The notes: generated from the sequence alone by a model not told the origin. DNA of 47,900 bases from an uncultured Monoglobus sp. (GCA_947630505.1 CANRHV010000013.1:1-47900); one strand, 5' to 3'. Numbered from the stretch's first letter, positions 9,947-18,596 are shown. Program-made: numbers and translations.

Positions 9947-10270
9947 TTGCTCAGAGTTTATGACAATCTGATAATTGACAGCGACGCGGAAACAGCGAAT
10001 AATACAGCCGAGCCGCGGGAGCTTTTGCTCATAACCTGCGGCCTGAAGCAGAATTCCAGCGTGACCGCGTCAAGCATAGGCGACGACGGATTTTTGTACT
10101 GCATACAGAGAGGGTTCCGCACGAGGGGCGGAAACGCGCTGCTGCCCCAGGAGTTCAAGGTGCGCTGGAGAAAAAAACGGGACAACATATATCCGTGCCT
10201 GGAGTTTGTCACCGCGCTGCTGCTGTCGGACATGAGTCCGAGCGACATCAGCGAGTTTTTTATACTTTAA
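9947..10270 (+). CDS. Small protein of unknown function
   Basis: 107 residues starting from TTG at 9947, with GGGAGG (9933-9938) 8 nt upstream, the only convincing signal for a start. It has no membrane segment or signal peptide. The centre (LLLITCGLKQNSSVTASSIG, residues 26-45, then LYCIQRGFRTRGG) looks like a small folded domain, and the second half is basic then helical (FVTALLLSDMSPSDISEFF). I do not recognise a family. It is convergent with the membrane protein gene ending at 10280, only 9 bp away, and no terminator follows. The long minus transcript from that side would run antisense through it. Confidence 0.6.
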   Translation: MLRVYDNLIIDSDAETANNTAEPRELLLITCGLKQNSSVTASSIGDDGFLYCIQRGFRTRGGNALLPQEFKVRWRKKRDNIYPCLEFVTALLLSDMSPSDISEFFIL

Positions 10271-10279
10271 CGCATACGC

Positions 10280-11422
10280 TTATATTTTTATCTTACTTAA
10301 TAATTTAACCGCCGCGCCGCGTCCGCACATGCCGCCGACCACGGCTGAAAGCGCGCAAAGCGACACGTTTAAAACAAACGGCAGGCTCAGCATTGACGCC
10401 AGCAGAAACGCGGCGCAGAAATAAAACGCCATAGCCGTTATTTTGGAAAACAAAATAATCAAAACGTTGATTTTAAATTCCGCGAAGTTTGTATTTCCGC
10501 GAATCAGAGAAAAAACCTCTGCCGCCAAAAAGACAATGAGCGCGATAAGCGAGGCGAGCAGTCCGGTTTTTACTACCTTCGGAAATCGGTTCACGGCTCC
10601 GCTCATTGAGGTGAACCCGCCTCCCGCTCCGGTTTTCGCGGCCGCGTCAAACCCGAGCGCGGCTTTGCTTTCCCCGATCTTCGGAAAGGGGATATTCTTA
10701 AACAGAGCCGTTCTGGCGAACTGCGAGCATATGATATGCGTTATGTAGGACAGACCGAAAGCTCCGCCTCCGCATTTCAGCGCCGACTTCGCGGCTCCGC
10801 CTTTATCGCGCCCGCCTCTCAGTGCCGAGACAAACGCCGCGGCGAATGTGACTATAGCTAAAATAAAGCAGCGCAAAAATCCGCTCGCGCAATCATACAG
10901 CAGCGACTCGCGGGTGAGCGGCGCGCACAAAGCGACAGACTGGTCGTATGTCAGATCGGAAGGTCGCACAAATTCCTCGGCGCGGCTCTCGTCGCTCACG
11001 CCGGGGACCTTGCCCTTTGATATCCTGAGCCTGAACTCCTTTACGGCGCCTGAGTACATATCCTTCGGCACCTCGACGGGCATCGGACTGCCGTCATCGT
11101 TGATATATCTGTAGATCCCGCCGTTTTCCGAGTCAAAGCAGGCGGCGACGCAGCCTCTGCCCGAATTATAAAACTTGGTCTGGACACTCGTTCCGTCAAC
11201 CAGACGGTCGGCTCCGTTTTTAGCGTTGTCGCGGCCGACGACAAACGCGCTTTTTCCGCGCAGGCGGTCGATCATCGTCTGCGCCTCTTCCGCCATTATC
11301 CCGTGGCCGCTTTTTGAGTTGTTTATCGAATAATTGGCGGGCGTCACAGCGTCTGCCGCGGCCGCCGCGTTTCCCGCCTCCGCCGCGCCAACGCAGGCGC
11401 TTTTCTCTCTTGATATTATCAT
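10280..11422 (-). CDS. Membrane protein with nuclease-like N-terminal soluble domain, unknown function
   Basis: About 380 residues from ATG 11422; no clear ribosome binding site, but it starts 7 nt after the methyltransferase stop. Residues 30-165 are soluble and hold HGIMAEEA (40-47), VGRDNAKNGADR (62-73), SVQTKFYNS (79-87), VEVPKDMYSGAVKEF (117-130) and GKVPGVSD (137-144). The order G-x-D...(8)...Q-x-K resembles the D...(E/Q)xK core of PD-(D/E)xK nucleases, and I recall similar domains in uncharacterised phage- and toxin-associated proteins; both are inference. Residues 182-375 contain about five hydrophobic segments (roughly 182-200, 219-238, 300-322, 328-352, 355-375). Upstream neighbours are housekeeping genes (pcrA, mnmA), so it may simply be the tail of that operon. 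Confidence 0.7.
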   Translation of the reverse strand: MIISREKSACVGAAEAGNAAAAADAVTPANYSINNSKSGHGIMAEEAQTMIDRLRGKSAFVVGRDNAKNGADRLVDGTSVQTKFYNSGRGCVAACFDSENGGIYRYINDDGSPMPVEVPKDMYSGAVKEFRLRISKGKVPGVSDESRAEEFVRPSDLTYDQSVALCAPLTRESLLYDCASGFLRCFILAIVTFAAAFVSALRGGRDKGGAAKSALKCGGGAFGLSYITHIICSQFARTALFKNIPFPKIGESKAALGFDAAAKTGAGGGFTSMSGAVNRFPKVVKTGLLASLIALIVFLAAEVFSLIRGNTNFAEFKINVLIILFSKITAMAFYFCAAFLLASMLSLPFVLNVSLCALSAVVGGMCGRGAAVKLLSKIKI

Positions 11423-11429
11423 AGCTTGC

Positions 11430-12167
11430 TCACATTTTTCGGGCGGCAAAAAATATCCGCTCGGTATTGTCGGTCGGCTTTTCAAAGCCCAGATCACCGA
11501 AAAACTCTATATGCTCGAATCCGCAGTATTTAAGCAGCTCCGCGACCTCGCCCGCCTTAAATATCGTCTCCTCCTGATACTCGTTGTATCTAGAGTATCC
11601 GCTGCCTCTGTCTTTCACAAAAAAATTCAGATCAAAGCTCACCACGTTGTCGTCCGGGAAATATCCGCAGTCCCACACGCAGTAGGCCGAAGCGTCCTCA
11701 TATATAAAGGTGTTGTTCCCCAGGATCTCGCGGAGCTTGTACTCCGAGTTTATGTCGAATATAAACATCCCGCCCGGTTTCAGGCTGCCGTAAACGCACT
11801 CAAAGGCCGCTCTCAGCTCGTCTGAATTTTCAAGATAATTCACGCAGTCAAGAGCCGAAACAACGCAGTCGACCGGCTCGGGAATCTCAAAGGCACACAT
11901 ATCCATATTTAAAAACAGAATATCAAGGCCTTCTTCCTCCGCCTTGCTCCGCGCGATCGCCAACATATCGGGCGATATGTCGACCCCGATCACGTCAAAA
12001 CCCTCTTTTGCCAGCAGCAGCGTGACCGCGCCCGAGCCGCAGCCCAGATCGAGCACAGTCTCGGGATTTACGCCCGCGCGGCGAAATATAGCCTTGTAGA
12101 ACTCAACAAAGGCGCCGTAGTCTATTTTCTGGAACCTGTCGTAAATCTTTGAAAAATCGTCGTACAT
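11430..12167 (-). CDS. Class I SAM-dependent methyltransferase
   Basis: 245 residues. Motif I VLDLGCGSGAVTLLLA (near residue 45) is the SAM-binding glycine loop, followed by VIGVDISPDMLAIA with the acidic residue that contacts the ribose, and LNMDMCAFE. Substrate is unknown; the overall pattern is that of small-molecule or tRNA-type methyltransferases of the Methyltransf_25 group. I start at MYDDFSKIYD (ATG 12167, 4 nt after the pcrA stop), as relatives begin with this Y-D-x-F...YD stretch. An upstream in-frame ATG at 12194 would overlap pcrA. It belongs to the iscS-to-membrane-protein operon. Confidence 0.85.
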   Translation of the reverse strand: MYDDFSKIYDRFQKIDYGAFVEFYKAIFRRAGVNPETVLDLGCGSGAVTLLLAKEGFDVIGVDISPDMLAIARSKAEEEGLDILFLNMDMCAFEIPEPVDCVVSALDCVNYLENSDELRAAFECVYGSLKPGGMFIFDINSEYKLREILGNNTFIYEDASAYCVWDCGYFPDDNVVSFDLNFFVKDRGSGYSRYNEYQEETIFKAGEVAELLKYCGFEHIEFFGDLGFEKPTDNTERIFFAARKM

Positions 12168-12171
12168 ATTA

Positions 12172-14544
12172 TCACAGTCTTTCAAAATTGGCATACGCCG
12201 CCATCATCTTTTTTGTGCCGACCGTCTCAAAGTCCACTATAACGAACCAGTCTTTGCCCATCTCCTGAGCCGAAACCACTGTGCCGACGCCGAATTTGCG
12301 GTGCTTTACGCGGTCGCCCGGGCTGTATGTGTCACCCGCGGCCGCGGCGGGCTCGGGCTGTTTTTTGAGGAACGCGCTGTCTCCGAAGCCGCCGTAAACG
12401 TTCGCGCGGCGTCCTCTGCCCGCTCCGAAGCTCCGAAGCTCCGTCTGCTCGAAGGCGGGCGCGTCCTCGGTTTTGTCGAGCAGATCATCGGGGATCTCGT
12501 CCAAAAATCTGGATGGCATGTTATACCTCGTCTGTCCGAAAAGCGTCCTCTGCTTGGCCGCCGACAGATACAGCCGCTCCTTGGCGCGGGTTATGCCCAC
12601 ATAGCACAGGCGGCGCTCCTCCTCAAGCTCCTCAGCGTCACCGAAGGCGCGGGAGTTGGGGAAAACGCTCTCCTCCATGCCGATCAAAAAAACGTTTTTA
12701 AACTCAAGACCTTTGGCGCTGTGGAGCGTCATCAGCGTCACGCTCTCCTGCGCCTCGTCGTAGTTGTCGATATCCGAAATGAGCGAGATATTTTCGAGCA
12801 GCTCGCTCAGCGTTATATCCTCATTTTCTTTGACAGCCTCCTGCACCATTGACACAAACTCGTTTAAGTTCTCAAGTCTGGTCTGGTTCTCAACGGTCTT
12901 TTCTTTTTGGAGCGCCTCGATCATGCCTGAGGCCTTCATAACAGTCCTGACAAGCAGCTCAAGACCCATGCCGCCTAACGCGTCGGCTCTGAATCCGTTT
13001 ATAAGCTCGGTGAATTTTTTGAGCCGCGCCGCCGCCGATGAATTGAACCCGGAAAACTCGCCCGCCCTCTCGCAGACGCGGAACATTGAGATGTTCTCGG
13101 CCGCCCCGATCGCCGCCAGCTTGTCAACAGACGCCGCGCCGATACCGCGCTTGGGCTCGTTTATGACCCTGCGCAGCGCCACGTCATCGTCGGGATTGGC
13201 GATAAGCCTCAGGTATGAGCCGATATCCTTTATCTCTTTTCGGTCATAGAACCTGAGGCCGCCCACGACCTTGTAGGGTATGGCGGAGCGCAGCAGCGCG
13301 TCCTCAATAACGCGCGACTGGGCGTTGACGCGGTACAGGATAACAATGTCATTCAGCCCCGCGCCCAGCTTGTATATGTTGTCGACCACGAACCGCGCCT
13401 CGCTGTGCTCGTTGTCGGCCACATGCAGGGCGATTTTTTCTCCCGAGCCGTTCGACGTCCAGAGATTTTTTCCCTTGCGGCCGCCGTTATTTTTGATAAC
13501 GCCGTTGGCGGCGTCCAGTATGCGCTGTGTCGAGCGGTAGTTTTCCTCAAGCTTTATCACCTTCGCGTCGGGGAAATCCTCCTCAAATCCCAGAATATTG
13601 CGGATGTCGGCGCCGCGGAACTTGTATATGCTCTGGTCGTCGTCGCCAACAACGCAGAGATTTCTGTGCTTTTCGGCAAGCAGGCTGACAAGCCGATACT
13701 GGGCGTGGTTGGTGTCCTGATACTCGTCGACCAGTATGTATTTATATTTGTTTCTGTAGTAGTCCAAAACCTCCGGACATTCCTCAAACAGCCGCACCGT
13801 CAGCATGATAAGATCGTCAAAATCCAGCGCGTTGCTGCTTTTGAGCTTGCGGCTGTAGAGAGTGTACACCTCCGCGACAGACTTTAAGTAATAGTCCTTC
13901 TCGGCTTCCTCCCTGTATTCGAGCGGGTCGATTAGCTTGTCCTTGGCTCCGCTTATCAGGGTCTGCACCAGTCTCGGCGAATACTTTTTGTCATCGATGC
14001 TCAGCTCTTTAAGGCAATCCTTGATTACGGTCTGCTGATCGGCCGTGTCGTATATGACAAAATCGCCCGTGTAGCCGATCTTGTCAATATCCCGCCTGAG
14101 CATACGGGCGCACATCGAGTGAAAGGTCCCCGCGTGAACGTCGGCTCCGTCGGGGCCCAGACGCGCCGCCAGCCTGTCCTTGAGCTCGCCGGCCGCCTTG
14201 TTGGTGAAGGTTATGGCGAGAATATTATAGGGCTTGACGGGCATATCCGAAAGGCACGCCTCAAGCTCGGGCGCCAGTTCGTCGACCTCGCCGTCTCTGT
14301 ACCACTCGAAAAACTCAAGCTCCTCGTCGGTAAAGTCACGGGGAATATTTTTGCTCTCATACGCCCTTCCGTATTTTATCAGGTGGGCGATCTTGTTGAT
14401 TATAACCGTGGTTTTGCCGCTTCCGGCTCCCGCCAGAACAAGCAGAGGCCCCTCGGTCGAAAACACCGCACGCCTCTGCATCTCGTTTAAGTTTTTATAT
14501 TCGTTTTCAATTATGCTTTTTCGTATCTCTAAAAAATCACTCAT
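12172..14544 (-). CDS. pcrA: UvrD/PcrA-family DNA helicase
   Basis: 790 residues, superfamily 1A 3'-5' helicase acting in repair, replication restart and removal of proteins from DNA. Walker A is VLAGAGSGKTT (near residue 37), the Walker B/DExx motif is VDEYQDTN (near 270), and motif III GDDDQSIYKFRGAD and motif IV/V/VI elements (YRVNAQSRVIED, TLMTLHSAKGLEF, CYVGITRAKERL) are all present. The C-terminus has the Tudor-like module of Gram-positive PcrA (GDRVKHRKFGVGTVVS). The start overlaps the mnmA stop by 8 nt (ATGAGTGA), indicating translational coupling. Confidence 0.95.
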   Translation of the reverse strand: MSDFLEIRKSIIENEYKNLNEMQRRAVFSTEGPLLVLAGAGSGKTTVIINKIAHLIKYGRAYESKNIPRDFTDEELEFFEWYRDGEVDELAPELEACLSDMPVKPYNILAITFTNKAAGELKDRLAARLGPDGADVHAGTFHSMCARMLRRDIDKIGYTGDFVIYDTADQQTVIKDCLKELSIDDKKYSPRLVQTLISGAKDKLIDPLEYREEAEKDYYLKSVAEVYTLYSRKLKSSNALDFDDLIMLTVRLFEECPEVLDYYRNKYKYILVDEYQDTNHAQYRLVSLLAEKHRNLCVVGDDDQSIYKFRGADIRNILGFEEDFPDAKVIKLEENYRSTQRILDAANGVIKNNGGRKGKNLWTSNGSGEKIALHVADNEHSEARFVVDNIYKLGAGLNDIVILYRVNAQSRVIEDALLRSAIPYKVVGGLRFYDRKEIKDIGSYLRLIANPDDDVALRRVINEPKRGIGAASVDKLAAIGAAENISMFRVCERAGEFSGFNSSAAARLKKFTELINGFRADALGGMGLELLVRTVMKASGMIEALQKEKTVENQTRLENLNEFVSMVQEAVKENEDITLSELLENISLISDIDNYDEAQESVTLMTLHSAKGLEFKNVFLIGMEESVFPNSRAFGDAEELEEERRLCYVGITRAKERLYLSAAKQRTLFGQTRYNMPSRFLDEIPDDLLDKTEDAPAFEQTELRSFGAGRGRRANVYGGFGDSAFLKKQPEPAAAAGDTYSPGDRVKHRKFGVGTVVSAQEMGKDWFVIVDFETVGTKKMMAAYANFERL

Positions 14545-15646
14545 TATTCTCTAATTCCTTTATTGTTTCTCCGCCTTCCTTTATTGTTCCTCCGCCGATA
14601 ACGACGTCGAAGTCCATGTCGTAAAACACAACCGCCTGGCCGGGAGTGACGGCTCTCTGGGGCTCGTCAAATATGACTTTCGCAAGCCCGCCGCCAATAG
14701 GCTCAACGCGGCACCGCGCGGGTCTCGCCGCGTAGCGCACCTTTGCCAGAGCCTCGAACGGCTCAAAGTCGGCGTTGTCAAACGTGATAAAATTCAATCT
14801 GTCCGCCACAAGGGATGACGAAAACTCGCTGCCCTTTTCGCCAAGCGTCACCCGATTGGTCTCGGGGTCTATCCGCGTGACGAACATCGGCCTGCCGAAC
14901 GCCACGCCCAGACCCTTGCGCTGACCGATCGTGTAATTGATTATGCCCTTGTGCCTGCCGATAACATTGCCGTTTGAATCGACGAAATCGCCGGGCTCGG
15001 ACTTTAAGCCGTCGTATCTCTCGATAAAAGAGGCGTAGTCGTTGTCGGGCACAAAGCATATCTCCTGGCTGTCGGGCTTGTCGGCGACGTCGAGGCCCAG
15101 CCGCCTGGCGGTCTCGCGGACCTCGTTTTTATCGCGCATCTCACCAAGCGGCAGTATCATTTTCGAAAGCTGTCTCTGTGTCAGGGAATACAGCACATAG
15201 GTCTGATCCTTCGCCTCGGCTCTAGCGCGGCGCAGCACATATCTTTTAATCCTGTCGTCATAGCCGACTCTGGCGTAGTGGCCGGTGGCTATGTAGTCCG
15301 CGTCCAATATCCGCGCCTTGTCGAGCATCGCGTCGAATTTCAAAAATCTGTTGCAGGCTATGCACGGATTGGGGGTGCGGGCGCTCTTGTATTCGTCCAC
15401 AAAATAATCTACCACGTTCTTTTCAAAATCCGAGCGGAAGTCGAGCACGTGGTAGTCAATTCCCAATTTTATACAGGCTCGGCGGGCGTCCTCCACCGAC
15501 GACAGCGAGCAGCAGGAGCCTTCTTCCTCTCCGTCCCAAAGCCGCATGGTGACGCCTATGACCTCATAGCCTTTTTCTTTTAAAAGGGCGGCGGCGACAG
15601 TGCTGTCAACGCCGCCCGACATTCCGATAACTACACGCTCAGGCAT
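14537..15646 (-). CDS. mnmA: tRNA-specific 2-thiouridylase
   Basis: 369 residues. It installs sulfur at the 2-position of U34 in tRNA-Glu, -Gln and -Lys, using ATP and persulfide sulfur. The PP-loop IGMSGGVDSTVAA is at the N-terminus. The first catalytic cysteine is in PNPCIACNRFLKF, ATGHYAR binds tRNA/ATP, and the second cysteine is in QEICFVPD. I start at MPERVVIG (15646); the upstream extension is out-of-frame iscU sequence. Its ATG shares one base with the iscU stop (TAATG). The iscS and iscU genes just upstream supply the sulfur. Confidence 0.95.
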   Translation of the reverse strand: MPERVVIGMSGGVDSTVAAALLKEKGYEVIGVTMRLWDGEEEGSCCSLSSVEDARRACIKLGIDYHVLDFRSDFEKNVVDYFVDEYKSARTPNPCIACNRFLKFDAMLDKARILDADYIATGHYARVGYDDRIKRYVLRRARAEAKDQTYVLYSLTQRQLSKMILPLGEMRDKNEVRETARRLGLDVADKPDSQEICFVPDNDYASFIERYDGLKSEPGDFVDSNGNVIGRHKGIINYTIGQRKGLGVAFGRPMFVTRIDPETNRVTLGEKGSEFSSSLVADRLNFITFDNADFEPFEALAKVRYAARPARCRVEPIGGGLAKVIFDEPQRAVTPGQAVVFYDMDFDVVIGGGTIKEGGETIKELENNE

Positions 15647-16098
15647 TATTTTGCCCCGTGGACCTCGTCCGCCACCGTGCAGGAGGAGCAGCAGCCGCTG
15701 CACTGAGGTATGGCCGACGCGTCCATTCCGCGGCTCTCGTAGTAGTTGGCGAGCGCCGCGTGCACCGCCTCCTCGGCGAGATTGGAGCAGTGCATCTTGA
15801 TCGGCGGCAGGCCGTCCAGAGCGTCGGCCACGGCCTGATTCGTGAGCTTGAGCGCCTCGTCTATCGACTTGCCCTTGACAAGCTCGGTCGCCATGCTTGA
15901 TGTTGCTATGGCGGCACCGCAGCCGAAGGTCTTGAACTTAACGTCCTCGATAACTCCGGTATCGTCGTTTATCTTCATATATATTTTCATTATATCTCCG
16001 CACTGGGGATTGCCGACCTGACCGACGGCGTTGGCGTCGGGGATCTCGCCCACGTTGCGCGGATTTGAAAAATGGTCCATTACTTTTTCACTGTACAT
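15646..16098 (-). CDS. iscU: NifU/IscU-type Fe-S cluster scaffold
   Basis: 150 residues. The three scaffold cysteines are visible in NPQCGD, FGCGAAIATSSM and KMHCSNLAEE. As in many clostridial NifU-like proteins there is a short C-terminal extension carrying extra cysteines (SGCCSSC), which classical IscU lacks; its role is unclear. It assembles [2Fe-2S]/[4Fe-4S] clusters on sulfur from IscS, encoded 31 nt upstream, and is translationally coupled to mnmA. A good AGGAGG site precedes the ATG. Confidence 0.92.
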   Translation of the reverse strand: MYSEKVMDHFSNPRNVGEIPDANAVGQVGNPQCGDIMKIYMKINDDTGVIEDVKFKTFGCGAAIATSSMATELVKGKSIDEALKLTNQAVADALDGLPPIKMHCSNLAEEAVHAALANYYESRGMDASAIPQCSGCCSSCTVADEVHGAK

Positions 16099-16129
16099 AA
16101 TATTTCCTCCTAAATATAATCTAAGAAAA

Positions 16130-17305
16130 TTAAGAATTATTCTTTACAAAATCCTCATAGAGAGGCGACATGCTGCGGAGCAGCGGCACTATCTCGGCGA
16201 GCGCGTCGGCTATGATGTCGACCTGCTCTTTGGTGTTGCTCTCATCGAACGTCACGCGCAGCGAGCCGTGAGCGTCCTCGTGCTTGAGGCCTATCGCCAA
16301 CAGCACGTGGGACGGGTCAAGAGAGCCCGAAGTGCAGGCGCTTCCGCTTGAGGCCGATATGCCCTTCATGTCAAGGCGGAGCAGCATGCCCTCGCCCTCG
16401 ATAAATCTGAAGCTTATATTTGTGTTGCCCGGCAGACGCTCGGTCGGGTGGCCGTTGAGCCACGCGTAGGGCACCTTGTCAAGCACCTGTTTTATATAGT
16501 AATCCCGAAGCTCGGTCAACTTTTTCGCTTTCGCGGGGATATCCGCCGTGGCCAGCTCTATCGCCTTGCCCATGCCCACGATGCCGGGCACGTTCTCGGT
16601 CGCGGCGCGCTTGCCACGCTCCTGCGCTCCGCCCGTGATAAACGGCGTAAGTCTGACGCCCTGTCTCACATACAGCGCGCCCACGCCCTTGGGGCCGTGG
16701 AACTTGTGCGCCGTCAACGACAGCATGTCTATGTTAAGCTCGTTCACGTCGATCTCGACCATTCCGATCGCTTGTACCGCGTCGGTATGGAACAGGACCT
16801 TTTTCTCGCGGCAGATCTCTCCGATCTCTTTTATCGGCATGATAGTTCCGATCTCATTGTTTGCGAACATGATCGAAACCAGAACCGTGTCGGGTCTGAT
16901 CGCGTTCTTCACGTCCTCGGCGGAAACTCTGCCGTACTTGTCGACCGGCAGGTATGTCACATCCCAGCCCTGCTTTTCAAGATCCTGACAGGTGTGCAGC
17001 ACCGCGTGATGCTCAACGGCGCTTGTGATGATGTGCTTTCCCTTATCGGCGTACATCTTGGCCGCGCTTCTTATAGCCCAGTTGTCCGCCTCGGTTCCGC
17101 TGCCGGTAAAGTAAATCTCCTTTGGACTCGCGCCTATGGCGTTAGCCACTTTTTCTCTCGCCGCCTCAACCGCGCGGCGCGCTTCCCGTCCCTCGGTGTA
17201 AATGCTGGACGGGTTTCCGGGTATCTCTTTGATACACGAAATCATTTCCTCGGCGACCTCGTCCGCAATTCTGGTGGTCGCCGCGTTGTCAACATAAATT
17301 CTCAT
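16130..17305 (-). CDS. iscS: Cysteine desulfurase (NifS/IscS family)
   Basis: 391 residues, PLP-dependent fold-type I enzyme that takes sulfur from cysteine and leaves alanine. The PLP lysine is in SLTAHKFHGPKG (near residue 203). The active-site cysteine loop is SSGSACTSGSL (near 325), a group I feature. FANNEIGT, FHTDAVQ and the N-terminal YVDNAATT are typical. First gene of a sulfur-transfer and repair operon (iscS-iscU-mnmA-pcrA and on). No IscR-type regulator is adjacent; a perfect 10-bp palindrome GTAGATCTAC lies 45-55 bp upstream (about 17350-17359), of unknown relevance. Confidence 0.95.
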   Translation of the reverse strand: MRIYVDNAATTRIADEVAEEMISCIKEIPGNPSSIYTEGREARRAVEAAREKVANAIGASPKEIYFTGSGTEADNWAIRSAAKMYADKGKHIITSAVEHHAVLHTCQDLEKQGWDVTYLPVDKYGRVSAEDVKNAIRPDTVLVSIMFANNEIGTIMPIKEIGEICREKKVLFHTDAVQAIGMVEIDVNELNIDMLSLTAHKFHGPKGVGALYVRQGVRLTPFITGGAQERGKRAATENVPGIVGMGKAIELATADIPAKAKKLTELRDYYIKQVLDKVPYAWLNGHPTERLPGNTNISFRFIEGEGMLLRLDMKGISASSGSACTSGSLDPSHVLLAIGLKHEDAHGSLRVTFDESNTKEQVDIIADALAEIVPLLRSMSPLYEDFVKNNS

Positions 17306-17379
17306 TATGCCTGTCCTACCTTTCGTTAAATTTTATACGTTCAACCCATGAAAAGTAGATCTACGTATTTTTCGGAAAT

Positions 17380-17838
17380 TTATCGGGCCTGATTAGCGAA
17401 CCTTTTGGACTGCTCCACCGCCATTCGGTCGCACTCCTCGTTCTCGGGATTGCCGCTGTGGCCCTTGACCCAATGGAGAGTTACCTCATGGGATTCGATC
17501 AGCTCAAGCACCTGCTCCCACAGATCGGGATTCAGCGCCTTTTCCTTTTTGTTCCGCATCCATCCTCTGCGCTTCCAGCCTTCCGCCCAGCCGAGCTCGA
17601 CCGCGTCGATAAAATACTTTGAATCGCTGTATATATCGACCCTGCACTTTTGGTTGAGCGCCCGAAGGCCCTCGATGACCGCCGTAAGCTCCATGCGGTT
17701 GTTGGTGGTCTCCGCCTCGCCGCCGCTGAGTTTTTTCTCGTATTCTCCGTATCTGAGGATAACTCCGTAGCCGCCGGGGCCGGGATTGCCGCTACACGCG
17801 CCGTCGGTATAGATACATACATGTTTAAGCTCCGCCAT
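17380..17838 (-). CDS. rnhA: Ribonuclease HI
   Basis: 152 residues, cleaving the RNA strand of RNA-DNA hybrids. The catalytic carboxylates are in YTDGACSGNPGPGGYG (Asp11), NNRMEL (Glu), YSDSKYF (Asp) and ECDRMA (Asp), with the conserved HWVKGHSGN histidine loop. The length matches E. coli RNase HI, without the extra N-terminal hybrid-binding domain common in Gram-positives. It is divergent from the oxidoreductase at 17979. Confidence 0.95.
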   Translation of the reverse strand: MAELKHVCIYTDGACSGNPGPGGYGVILRYGEYEKKLSGGEAETTNNRMELTAVIEGLRALNQKCRVDIYSDSKYFIDAVELGWAEGWKRRGWMRNKKEKALNPDLWEQVLELIESHEVTLHWVKGHSGNPENEECDRMAVEQSKRFANQAR

Positions 17839-17866
17839 AACACACCTCGTTAAATTTCCGCATAAT

Positions 17867-17895
17867 ATTATAGCACAAACAAATTCGGAATAAAA
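17867..17895 (-). promoter_or_regulatory. Promoter of rnhA (extended -10)
   Basis: On the minus strand TATAAT (17867-17872) is preceded by TGC. The element 17 nt upstream (TTTTAT, 17890-17895) is a poor -35 box, so the call rests on the extended -10. It lies back to back with the promoter at 17926-17954. Confidence 0.5.
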
Positions 17896-17925
17896 GCCCT
17901 TTTTTAAAAAAATTTCCTAAAATAT

Positions 17926-17954
17926 TTGCGCGTCACAAAAATTTGTGCTACAAT
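17926..17954 (+). promoter_or_regulatory. Promoter of the flavodoxin-fold oxidoreductase
   Basis: TTGCGC (17926-17931), 17 nt, TACAAT (17949-17954) with TGC extended -10. The start codon is 25 nt further on. Confidence 0.6.
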
Positions 17955-17978
17955 ATTTCAATCGGAGGTAAATATATT

Positions 17979-18536
17979 ATGGACAAAATACTTTATATAA
18001 ACACCTGCGTCAGAAAAGAATCGCGAACAAACAGACTGGCTCGGCGGCTGCTGGACAAGCTGGGCGGCGAGATAACCGAGATAGGCCCCGATTTAAACGG
18101 CCTTAAGCCGCTTGACGAAGGCTCGCTCAAGCGGCGCGACGAGCTGACCGCGGCGGGCGATCTTTCCGCTCCCGAGCTTGACGCGGCTCGCGAGTTTTCG
18201 GAGGCGGACACGATCGTGATCGCCGCGCCGTACTGGGACCTGACATTTCCCTCTATCCTTAAAATATATCTCGAAAACGTGACCGTGTGCGGAGTGACGT
18301 TTCGCTACACCGACGAGGGAATACCCGAGGGCCTGTGCCGCGCGAAAAAGCTTTATTACGTCACGACGTCGGGCGGGCCCATAATACACAATTTCGGCTT
18401 TGAATACGTAAATGCCCTCGCGACGGAATTTTACGGCATTGAGGAAACCCGCTTTATCTCGGCCGAAGGCCTCGACATAATCGGCGCCGACCCCGAGAAA
18501 ATCCTGAGCGACGCGGCGGATAAAATACGGCTTTGA
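17979..18536 (+). CDS. NAD(P)H-dependent flavin oxidoreductase (AcpD/KefF-like, flavodoxin fold)
   Basis: 185 residues from MDKILYIN (GGAGG 10 nt upstream; the longer frame begins before this site). The N-terminal strand then R-x-x-SRTNRLARRLL matches the FMN phosphate-binding region of the flavodoxin-like NADH dehydrogenase/azoreductase family. IVIAAPYWDLTFPSILKIYLE (spanning roughly 75-95) is the family's FMN-contacting loop, and TSGGPI near 128 fits the second FMN loop. It probably reduces quinones, azo compounds or similar acceptors; the physiological substrate is not visible. It is a single-gene unit. Confidence 0.85.
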   Translation: MDKILYINTCVRKESRTNRLARRLLDKLGGEITEIGPDLNGLKPLDEGSLKRRDELTAAGDLSAPELDAAREFSEADTIVIAAPYWDLTFPSILKIYLENVTVCGVTFRYTDEGIPEGLCRAKKLYYVTTSGGPIIHNFGFEYVNALATEFYGIEETRFISAEGLDIIGADPEKILSDAADKIRL

Positions 18537-18567
18537 TACTCGTTTGCAAATTTTTGGTTCATGTTTA

Positions 18568-18596
18568 TTGACTAAACAAAATTTAATTGTTATAAT
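18568..18596 (+). promoter_or_regulatory. Promoter of the amidohydrolase gene
   Basis: TTGACT (18568-18573), 17 nt, TATAAT (18591-18596): almost consensus. The leader to the ATG at 18646 is about 42 nt and ends with AGGAGA. Confidence 0.75.
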
